From an uncultured Oscillospiraceae bacterium (GTDB lineage Bacteria; Bacillota; Clostridia; Oscillospirales; Acutalibacteraceae), in contig CABQAA010000003.1 of the NCBI GenBank assembly GCA_902461995.1, positions 1 through 20,080 on the forward strand: a DNA stretch of 20,080 bases, given 5' to 3'. A model generated the notes under the pieces. It did no database searches and had not been told where the DNA came from. It was given only the letters and a program-made list of their open reading frames with translations. This document shows, in pieces, positions 8,302 through 15,396 of the stretch. Each line of letters opens with the position of its first letter. Within the stretch, counting starts at the first letter, position 1. A program made the position numbers and the translations under genes.

Positions 8302-10380
8302 TTATACGCGGTAAAAGATTTCGTTGACGAAGTCGCTGGCAAAGCCGATCATCTGCTGGAGCAGCACTAGAAGCAGAATGGCGAGGAACACCACCACCGC
8401 CATAACCACCACCGTCAAAAAGGTGACGAACAGGGAGCGGCCCAGCGTGTAGTCGTGGATCTGCTGGTGCCCGAGCAGAATCAGTCCCAGACTCCAGAGT
8501 ACACCGAGGACCACGCAGAAGAAATAGAAATCGCCTTCCTTGCTGGTCATCAGGTTGGAGAGAACGATTCCCACCGTGTTCAGCACCAGCATGGGCAGCA
8601 GGGCGTAGCCGGTCATGGTGGCGATATCCTTCAGTTTCCCCTCCCCCTGCATCAGGGAGGTGACGCACCAGTTGGAGATGCACCACAGCCCGAAGGGCAG
8701 CAGAACTTTGGAAATTTCAATGATGAGATTCAGCTCTTTCAGGTTGGCCGTGTTGAACAGGAACCCGGTCAGCTGCCGCTGCGCCACCATCACGACGCAG
8801 AGCAGACCGGTGAAGAGCAGGGCCACCCGGAGGCTGCCGCGTTTTTCCCTCTTGAGATCCCAGAAACCGTCCATGGGATGGAAAATGACATATCGGCTGT
8901 AAGCGAGCTTCCCGCGGAAAGAGCGGGGATCCACATGGGCCGGCCGGTATTTTCGCTTGAGCTTGACGGCGACGATCAATGCGGCCAGGGCCACGAAAAA
9001 GACCGGGACCGCCCACATGAACCCGTCCGCAATGATCTCGCGGCGGCGATACTGAAAAGCCTTGGAATAGTTGGTGCGGTCCCCCGCTTTGCGGAAATAA
9101 TCCATGGCCTGTTCATAATCGCCGGTCCGGAAGGCGGCTTTGCCCAGACCGGTGTAGGCGACGTCCGAGTTGCCGTTCAGCTTCAGGACGTTGGCCCATT
9201 CTTTCGCCTCCAGTTCGTATTCGTCCTGGTAGTGGTAGGCGGAGGCTTGGTCGAAGCTCTCAGCATATGCGGTGGGGGCATAGGCCGTCACCGTATTTTT
9301 GGTTCCGTCCAGCACCAGAAAGAGGTCGCCGAGTTTATCGAGCGCGCGGGGATTTTTGAGCGCCCCGTCCATGTCCCCATAGGTGCCGAAGATATAGAGC
9401 AGCATGCCGGTGCTGTCATAGGTGAACACCCGGCCCCGGTTCGCATCCAAAATGCTGAACATCCCGTTTTCTCCGGCATATACATCCACGATCCGGGAGG
9501 GGCCGGCAAACTGGCCCCGGACGGTGTACTGAAGCTCCCCGAGCGGCATCGAGTAGCGCAGAATGTCGTTGCCTGATGCGTTGAGCTTCCGCACAGCGGT
9601 TTTTCCATACGCCTCGATGTTGTATTCCTCATAAATCGAGGTCGTCGCATAAACAAACCCGTCCTCATCCACGGCCAGGTTATTGTATTCCGTGGGGACG
9701 AACTGCTGCATCCGCTCCTGCTGTGCCTTGGTGGAAATCAGGCGCCAGAACAGGTCGAACACCGTCACCTGGACCTTGGATGCGCCCAGCGTCTGGGTGA
9801 AGCGGCCCTCCCGGTCGAATTCCAGCAGGCCCATATTGAAGCTCTGGGACACAACGAAGAGACGGCCCGCCTTATCGGCCGCGACCTTGATGGGTTTGTA
9901 CTGAAAATCGCTCGGCAGGATATCGGTTTCAGGCGCTCCGTACACATCCAGGAAGCCGCCCTCCCGATCGGTGACGACCAGACGGCCGTTGCCCGTATCC
10001 GCGATCAATACCCGGCCGTCTGCGGTGACAAACACCCCCTCGGGGGCCGCAAAATCCAACCGGCCGTCCGGGGAATCCGTACCGCTCCATTCCCGGAGCA
10101 GGTGAAACGCGCTGTCCAACACCACGATCCGGTTGTTGCCGGTATCCGCTATGTAGATTTCCTCGCCGCTGACATCCAGATCGCTCGGCCCTTTCAGCGC
10201 CGTCCCGATGACCGAGGCATCCGCCACCTCGAACAGATCGTAAGCGCGCGGCGCCCCCACCGGATCCCCCCACTCGTTGTAGGTGTAGTCGTAAAAAGGC
10301 GCTTCAGCCGCCGCGGACAGGGACAAGCCGATAAGCAGGGTGAGCGCCGCTGCCGCCAAACGCAGCCATTTCCGATTCAT
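8302..10380 (-). CDS. NHL-repeat / TPR / Yip1-domain membrane protein
   Basis: A 692-residue protein with three parts. After a signal peptide (to about residue 25, SAAAEA) comes a beta-propeller-like region with NHL-type repeats, for example GPSDLDVSGEEIYIADTGNN, then PEGVFVTADGRVLIADTGNG, and further copies near VDEDGFVYATTS and LGDLFLVLDGTKN. A short TPR-like helical pair follows (VAYTGLGKAAFRTGDYEQAMDYFRKAG). A transmembrane helix starts near Met455, and the last 200 residues hold about five more helices in the Yip1 pattern (YVIFHPMDGFWDLKREKRGS at the start). The propeller would lie outside the cell. The ATG at 10380 has GGGGAG 7 bases upstream, and the signal peptide begins there. The gene is 13 bases from the DUF5696 gene, so the two are probably made together. 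Yip1 proteins in bacteria have no known role; scaffolding for the importer is inference. Confidence 0.82.
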   Translation of the reverse strand: MNRKWLRLAAAALTLLIGLSLSAAAEAPFYDYTYNEWGDPVGAPRAYDLFEVADASVIGTALKGPSDLDVSGEEIYIADTGNNRIVVLDSAFHLLREWSGTDSPDGRLDFAAPEGVFVTADGRVLIADTGNGRLVVTDREGGFLDVYGAPETDILPSDFQYKPIKVAADKAGRLFVVSQSFNMGLLEFDREGRFTQTLGASKVQVTVFDLFWRLISTKAQQERMQQFVPTEYNNLAVDEDGFVYATTSIYEEYNIEAYGKTAVRKLNASGNDILRYSMPLGELQYTVRGQFAGPSRIVDVYAGENGMFSILDANRGRVFTYDSTGMLLYIFGTYGDMDGALKNPRALDKLGDLFLVLDGTKNTVTAYAPTAYAESFDQASAYHYQDEYELEAKEWANVLKLNGNSDVAYTGLGKAAFRTGDYEQAMDYFRKAGDRTNYSKAFQYRRREIIADGFMWAVPVFFVALAALIVAVKLKRKYRPAHVDPRSFRGKLAYSRYVIFHPMDGFWDLKREKRGSLRVALLFTGLLCVVMVAQRQLTGFLFNTANLKELNLIIEISKVLLPFGLWCISNWCVTSLMQGEGKLKDIATMTGYALLPMLVLNTVGIVLSNLMTSKEGDFYFFCVVLGVLWSLGLILLGHQQIHDYTLGRSLFVTFLTVVVMAVVVFLAILLLVLLQQMIGFASDFVNEIFYRV

Positions 10381-10396
10381 CGCAGTCTCCCCTTTC

Positions 10397-11278
10397 TTAT
10401 TCTTTGATACCGGAGCTGCCCATCGTTTCGAGAACCTTACTTTCCGAGCCAATGAACACGGCGATGGGAATAATCATAATCAGCAGCGCCACCGCACAAC
10501 TGACGCCCGTCCGGGCGATGCCGCCCTGGAGTACCTGGCTGAGCGCGGAAGGCAGGGTTTTCAGTTCCTCGCTGAAAATAAAGGTGCCGCCCGTCATGTT
10601 CCAGGTGGACTGGAAGGAAAAAATAATCAAAGTCTGCCAGGCGGGCCGGACGATGGGCATCACGATCCGCCAGAAAATCTGCCATTCGCTCGCCCCGTCC
10701 AGCTTGGCCGATTCGATCAGGCTGTCGTGTACGATGCCCATGAACTGCTTCATCAGGAACAGCCCGATGGGGGTGGCGAAGGCCGGCACGATCAGAGACA
10801 GGTAATTGTCGATCCAGTTCAGCCGTGCCATGATCAGATAGTTCGGGATGGCGGTGACGGCGCCCGAGAACATCAGGGCGAGCACCACCGTCTGATACAT
10901 GAGGTTGGCGCCTGGAAACTTCCGCTTTTCCAGCATATACGCTGCCATGGAGCAGAACACCACATTTCCCGCTGTGGCCAGCACCGCGAGCATCACGGTG
11001 TTGAACATATACCGGGTGAAAGGCACCCAGGAGGAGGACATCAGCCGGAACAGGTCGCTGAAATTGTCCAGGGTGGGACGGCGGACAAAGAACCGGGGCG
11101 GAAACAGAAACAGCTCGTCAAGGGGCTTGAAGGCGCTGCTGACCGCGTACACCATAGGCAGCGCCATAAACACGCCGATCAGGGCCAGAAACAGAAAATT
11201 TAAGATATTTCCGGCCCGGGAGCGCCCGTGAAGGCGGCTGTTCCGCCGGGTTCTGAGAGAGAGGGTCTTGGTTGCCAT
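10397..11278 (-). CDS. Sugar ABC transporter permease, MalG type (first pair)
   Basis: A 293-residue CUT1-family membrane subunit with six predicted helices. The first is LNFLFLALIGVFMALPMVYA after a very basic N-terminus, and the EAA loop is IESAKLDGASEWQIFW with its Glu at residue 189. The stretch SSAFKPLDELFLFPPRF after helix 1 is typical of MalG-like permeases of Gram-positive oligosaccharide importers. The ATG at 11278 has AAAGGA 11 bases upstream, a slightly long spacing; no better start is in frame. It lies 43 bases after its partner permease and 16 bases before the NHL/Yip1 gene. Confidence 0.9.
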   Translation of the reverse strand: MATKTLSLRTRRNSRLHGRSRAGNILNFLFLALIGVFMALPMVYAVSSAFKPLDELFLFPPRFFVRRPTLDNFSDLFRLMSSSWVPFTRYMFNTVMLAVLATAGNVVFCSMAAYMLEKRKFPGANLMYQTVVLALMFSGAVTAIPNYLIMARLNWIDNYLSLIVPAFATPIGLFLMKQFMGIVHDSLIESAKLDGASEWQIFWRIVMPIVRPAWQTLIIFSFQSTWNMTGGTFIFSEELKTLPSALSQVLQGGIARTGVSCAVALLIMIIPIAVFIGSESKVLETMGSSGIKE

Positions 11279-11321
11279 AGGGTGACCATTCCTTTCATCA
11301 AAGCCGGAGACCGGAGGGGCA

Positions 11322-12263
11322 TCAGGTGCCCACCTTCCGCAGCAGGCGCTGGATGAGCTGATTGCAGCCGATCATCAGGAAAAACAGGAGGGTGGCGATG
11401 GCACAGGCATAGCCCATCTCAAACCGAACGTTGCCGTAGTCGTTCAAGTGGTTGATCATAGTGTGGGCCGCATAGTCCGTAGACGGGAAACCGCACAGGG
11501 CGCTGGTGACGTCTCCGGCTGAAAACGCCGAGGTGATGGACATGACCGCGCCGAACAGCAGCTGGGGCTTCATGGAGGGGAGGGTGATGTGCCACAGCTC
11601 CTGCCACCGGTTCTTGACTCCTTCGACATAACCCGCCTCATACATCGACCGGTCAACGGTCTGGAGCCCGGCCACGAAGGCGAGGAACCCGGATCCGAGG
11701 CTCATCCACAGCATCACGATGATGACGACCGGCAGCATGGTCGTGGGATCGGTCAGCCACTGAACCGGCTTGTGGATGATCCCCATATTGAGCAGGAAGG
11801 CGTTGATATAGCCGTAGGTATCCCCGGAAAAGAGGATGGACCAGACCATGTAGACATTGCCCGAAATGGACGGGGCATAGAACACCACGATCATGACAGC
11901 CCGCAGCTTGGGATTGAGTTCGTTGATGAACCAGGCGAACAGGAACGAAGCCAGATATCCGATCGGGCCGGTGATGACGGCGATGAGCAGGGTGTTCTTG
12001 ACCGCGATGAGAAAGGTGTCGTCATTGAGAAAGAGATTGAAATAGTTTTGCAGGCCGACGAAGGTCGGGGTCTGCAGGATGTTGTAATAGGTGAAGCTCA
12101 GGCCAATGGAGATGGCCACGGGCAGCACGGTGAAGACGAAAAAGATGATAAAAAACGGGGCAGAAAAGAGATACGCATCCCAGTTTTTTGCCACTTCCCG
12201 GCCTTTTCGCCGCAAATACCCGCTCCGTCTGGGGGCCGCGGGTGCGGTCACGGTTTTGGTCAC
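11322..12263 (-). CDS. Sugar ABC transporter permease, MalF/UgpA type (first pair), GTG start
   Basis: A 313-residue CUT1-family membrane subunit. The first helix is AYLFSAPFFIIFFVFTVLPV; the EAA loop is EAGYVEGVKNRWQELW from residue 209. The start is GTG at 12263, and its first four bases GTGA overlap the TGA stop of the binding-protein fusion gene upstream, so the two are probably translationally coupled; a GGAGGAG ribosome site lies inside the end of that gene. The coupling ties this permease pair to the fusion protein at 12260-15175 as its binding partner. Confidence 0.92.
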   Translation of the reverse strand: MTKTVTAPAAPRRSGYLRRKGREVAKNWDAYLFSAPFFIIFFVFTVLPVAISIGLSFTYYNILQTPTFVGLQNYFNLFLNDDTFLIAVKNTLLIAVITGPIGYLASFLFAWFINELNPKLRAVMIVVFYAPSISGNVYMVWSILFSGDTYGYINAFLLNMGIIHKPVQWLTDPTTMLPVVIIVMLWMSLGSGFLAFVAGLQTVDRSMYEAGYVEGVKNRWQELWHITLPSMKPQLLFGAVMSITSAFSAGDVTSALCGFPSTDYAAHTMINHLNDYGNVRFEMGYACAIATLLFFLMIGCNQLIQRLLRKVGT

Positions 12264-15175
12264 GGCGTCTCTCCTCCTCTCGTCTGCTCCACGTACGGCA
12301 GGCCGAATTCCTTCCGCTTGCCGGTGATTTCCTGGTTGATGGTGTACACGTAATCGGTCAGGGTGTCCTTGGGATCCTCCCAGTAATAGGTCACGCGGCG
12401 GAAGGCGTTATCGATATGACGGGAGGTGAAGTAGCCGCCGGGAACCTCCGGCACCCCCTGCGCATACGCGCGCTGCGCCTCGATGGTTTTATACTCTTTG
12501 ACGCTCCACGCCAGCTGGGAAAACGATTCCCGATTGGCCGTGGCGTACCTAGCGGAGGCGCCGAGCAGGCTTTCCATTTCGGAGCCGAACCGGGTCTGGG
12601 TCTCGGCGGAGGTCCACCAGTCCAGCACCTCCCATGCGAGATCCGGCTGAGTACAGGAAGTAAACAGCATGCAGGCTGTGCCGGAGGAGGCCACCGCGTG
12701 ATTGATGCTGCCGTCTGCCTGTCTGGTTCCGGGCACCACAGTGAAATCCCACAGGCCTTTGATCTCGGGCGCCGACACCATCAGGTTGTTGTACGCGCTC
12801 AGGTCGGCGATGCCGATCGGCGTTTCGCCGAGACGGAACCGGTTGACAAAATCGTATGTTAAAGGGAATTCGTAGTTGATGTAGCAGTTCGTCCATTCCT
12901 TGAACGCCGCGGAGGCCACCTCGGAGTCGAGGCCGGAGGCAATGCCCTCTTCCTTGTACACCTCGCCGCCATGCTGGAATAGGAACATATAAAAGGATCC
13001 CGTGCCCGCACCCGGTGTGGTTGCGGTGGAGACCGGCAGGGTAAACGCCATGTTGTTCTGCGCGAGCACCGATACCATATTGATGACGTCGTCCCAGGTT
13101 TCGGGAATATCCAGATTCAGGTCCCGCAGGATGTCCTTGCGGTAAAACATCACCGGGAAGGTCCGGGTGACGGGCAGGGCGTACACCCCGCCGTTATAGC
13201 GGTAAGGGGTGACGGCGTCGTCGTAAAACCGGGAGATGATGCTGTCGAAATTGTCAAAGGCAGTCAGATCCACCACCGCACCGCGCAGTGCGTAGTTAAC
13301 CGGTGTACCATCACCCGTGCTCAGCACGATGTCTGGCCCCCGCCCTGCGACTGTGGCTGGGAGCATGGCGGCATCCTGCACCAGCTCGATTTTGGTGCGG
13401 ATCCCCGTCCGGGGGGTGAAGGTGTCGTCGAGGATGCCCTTGATGATCTGGGCCTGGTCCCGTCCATTGGTGATCCAGATCCGCAGGGGCGTCTCGTTGC
13501 GGTAGCTGTCCACCTCGGAGGTATCCGCGACGGTGTTGTAATCCTCCACGAAGGAATAGGCAAACATCTGGATTTCATGCCACACCGACTGGAAGAAGGT
13601 GGCATCCGCCCGGGGAAGAGCCGTGCCTTCCGGCTGGACGAGCAGATAATCGATCTCGAGCGGCTGGGAGGAGATGTTCATGATCCAGGTGCCGAGCGCG
13701 CCCAGATTGGTTTTGAACACCGAGAAGCCTTTGGCAATGGTTTCGGGCTTGGCGGCAAACTGCACGCACTGACGAGCCAGAGTGGTCACCGACGCCACGT
13801 TGGCTCCGCGGGAGCCCGTGATGGACTCCACCCTGTCGCAGATCGCCTCGAGCGCCTTCGCCTGGTCCGCCAGAGCTTCGAGGTCGGCGGCAATCAGATT
13901 TTCAAAGTGATAGTCCCGGTTGATGTCGGGGGTACTGCCGGTGATCATCAGGATCTGACGATAGATGCGGTTGAGCTCGGTCATGCTCTCCTGGGCGCGG
14001 CGCACGACGTCGCCCATCTCACCAAGCGTAGTTTCAAGCGTGATCTCGTGCCAGCCCTCATCCAGGTAGAACCGGTAATCCGTCGTCCCGTCTCCGAGGG
14101 TGTTGATTTTCCATCCCCCGCCATAAGGAAATTCGACCTGATTGAGCTCCCGGCAGGGGATCTCGCCGTCCAGATAGACCCGCCGAACTGAGGTCAGACC
14201 CCGCTGGACGTTCTGCCGCCATTTCAGCGCGACGGTATAGAGACCCGCTTTCTCCACCTTGAATTTCCAGGTGACGAACTGACCGGTCTGGCTCCAGCTC
14301 TCCCCTCCGATGATATTCAGACGGACCTTGGAAGGGCTGCTCGGCACAGTTGCGGGAGAGGAACGGTCGCTCGCAGGCGCCAGGGTCTGGTCCGACTTGA
14401 TATCCGCGTTCTCCCCCTGCAGGGTGATGGGAGCATCCGCCCCGTCGGTGTAGCCTTTTTCCGCATATTCCGCCGCCAGTTCCGCATAGGACGGCAGCTC
14501 TGCCGGTGCTTCCAAGGTGATCTTTCCGAGAATGAGGGGTTCCCGAACAGCGGAAAAGCGCAGGGTATTGGTCCCCTCTTCCAAATAGAAGGTCAGCGGC
14601 GCAGCGTGATAGCCCATCGGATCGGTCAGGGTACGGCTCTGCCAGCCCTCCTCTTCCTGCTGGACCGGGCGGATGTCGTTGCCGTTGGTATCCTGCCCGA
14701 TCGGGCTGCTGTTGACCCAGCGGCGCTTGAAGGTTACGGCCGCCGCCTCGGCATAGGGCAGTTCGCCGTTTATCAGAATGTCCCGTTCCGCCGCCGTATG
14801 ACGGCCGTCCGGCACGCAGAAATCCGCCGCGATGGTGTAAAATCCGGCCTGTTCGGCCACAAAGGTGTATTCCACATAGCCGCCCTCTTCGGTGCGGACG
14901 GCCTCGTATTCATACCCCAGATACCCGGTCTCCCTCCGGCTGTCCTCTTCCCCGCTGATATCCAAGGTGGTCAGAACGATCTTGCCGGAAGGACGCACCG
15001 CTTCAGAGTGGGCCGAGAGATACTGCAGATAATCGGGCGCATCGCTGAGAGCCAGGAGATCCTCCGCTTCCGTCCCCTCAGGCTCGTCTGCAGCCAGGCA
15101 GAGGGGAAATCCGACGGCCGTCAGGATTAAGGCCGAGGCCATTCCGAGCAGTCTTCGTGTCCAGGATCGCATCAT
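12260..15175 (-). CDS. Secreted solute-binding protein fused to two carbohydrate-binding-like modules
   Basis: A 971-residue exported protein, about twice the usual size of a sugar-binding protein. Residues 1 to about 29 form a Sec signal peptide; its end, FPLCLAAD, does not fit a lipobox, so signal peptidase I is expected. Two beta-sandwich modules follow: about 66-240 (GGYVEYTFVAEQAGFYTIAA) and about 249-390 (LQGENADIKSD..., FKVEKAGLYTVALKW, FYLDEGWHEITLET), both in the style of CBM6/CBM35. A helical linker covers about 390-480. The family 1 solute-binding domain runs from about 560 to 960, with typical blocks such as GRGPDIVLSTGDG, YALPVTRTFPVMFYRKDIL and DIPETWDDVINM. Two adjacent ATGs (15175, 15172) are possible; AGAAAGGCG sits 10 bases before the first. 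The module assignment is by pattern, not by search. The stop overlaps the next permease start. Confidence 0.85.
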   Translation of the reverse strand: MMRSWTRRLLGMASALILTAVGFPLCLAADEPEGTEAEDLLALSDAPDYLQYLSAHSEAVRPSGKIVLTTLDISGEEDSRRETGYLGYEYEAVRTEEGGYVEYTFVAEQAGFYTIAADFCVPDGRHTAAERDILINGELPYAEAAAVTFKRRWVNSSPIGQDTNGNDIRPVQQEEEGWQSRTLTDPMGYHAAPLTFYLEEGTNTLRFSAVREPLILGKITLEAPAELPSYAELAAEYAEKGYTDGADAPITLQGENADIKSDQTLAPASDRSSPATVPSSPSKVRLNIIGGESWSQTGQFVTWKFKVEKAGLYTVALKWRQNVQRGLTSVRRVYLDGEIPCRELNQVEFPYGGGWKINTLGDGTTDYRFYLDEGWHEITLETTLGEMGDVVRRAQESMTELNRIYRQILMITGSTPDINRDYHFENLIAADLEALADQAKALEAICDRVESITGSRGANVASVTTLARQCVQFAAKPETIAKGFSVFKTNLGALGTWIMNISSQPLEIDYLLVQPEGTALPRADATFFQSVWHEIQMFAYSFVEDYNTVADTSEVDSYRNETPLRIWITNGRDQAQIIKGILDDTFTPRTGIRTKIELVQDAAMLPATVAGRGPDIVLSTGDGTPVNYALRGAVVDLTAFDNFDSIISRFYDDAVTPYRYNGGVYALPVTRTFPVMFYRKDILRDLNLDIPETWDDVINMVSVLAQNNMAFTLPVSTATTPGAGTGSFYMFLFQHGGEVYKEEGIASGLDSEVASAAFKEWTNCYINYEFPLTYDFVNRFRLGETPIGIADLSAYNNLMVSAPEIKGLWDFTVVPGTRQADGSINHAVASSGTACMLFTSCTQPDLAWEVLDWWTSAETQTRFGSEMESLLGASARYATANRESFSQLAWSVKEYKTIEAQRAYAQGVPEVPGGYFTSRHIDNAFRRVTYYWEDPKDTLTDYVYTINQEITGKRKEFGLPYVEQTRGGETP

Positions 15176-15199
15176 GCCAACACGCCTTTCTGTTTTACA

Positions 15200-15213
15200 T
15201 AAACCAGTGTTTA
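15200..15213. promoter_or_regulatory. Short inverted repeat upstream of the fusion gene, possible operator
   Basis: TAAAC at 15200-15204 and GTTTA at 15209-15213 are perfect inverted arms around CAGT, 25 bases before the ATG at 15175. On the minus strand a poor -10-like TACAAAAT (15218-15225) lies just upstream of the repeat. I see no convincing -35 box. Position and symmetry suit a repressor site in the only long gap of the operon, but a 14-base repeat can arise by chance. Confidence 0.25.
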
Positions 15214-15350
15214 GTCGAATTTTGTAGAGGATCAGGGTGCAGGATTGTCTGCCGTTCGGCGCTTGCCTCCGTTTAAAAGGCCCGCAGTGGGGTCTCTTGA
15301 ACCGCGGCAAGCGGTGGACCGATGAGAAGGAGAGGCGGATTCTTTAGAAG

Positions 15351-15378
15351 CCTCCGGGCCGAAAATCCGGCCCGGAGG
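15351..15378 (-). terminator. GC-rich hairpin after the sortase-type gene, partial terminator
   Basis: CCTCCGGGCC (15351-15360) pairs perfectly with GGCCCGGAGG (15369-15378), and G15361 with C15368, leaving a six-base loop. It starts 18 bases after the TAA of the gene ending at 15397 on the minus strand. The bases after the stem on that strand are CTTCTAAAGAATC, a poor T tract, so it may stop only part of the transcripts or protect the 3' end of the upstream message. Either would set different levels for surface proteins and importer. Confidence 0.6.
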
Positions 15379-15396
15379 TTCTTCATCATCCAGGGA

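Noticed and set aside
8455..9576. A 373-codon open frame on the plus strand, opposite the NHL/Yip1 gene
   Set aside because: Gln/His/Glu-rich translation with no ribosome site; the minus strand has clear NHL repeats and membrane helices.
12260..15175. Cys26 in the signal peptide of the fusion protein as a lipid anchor
   Set aside because: The residues before it are FPL; a lipobox needs a small residue just before Cys, and Leu does not fit.
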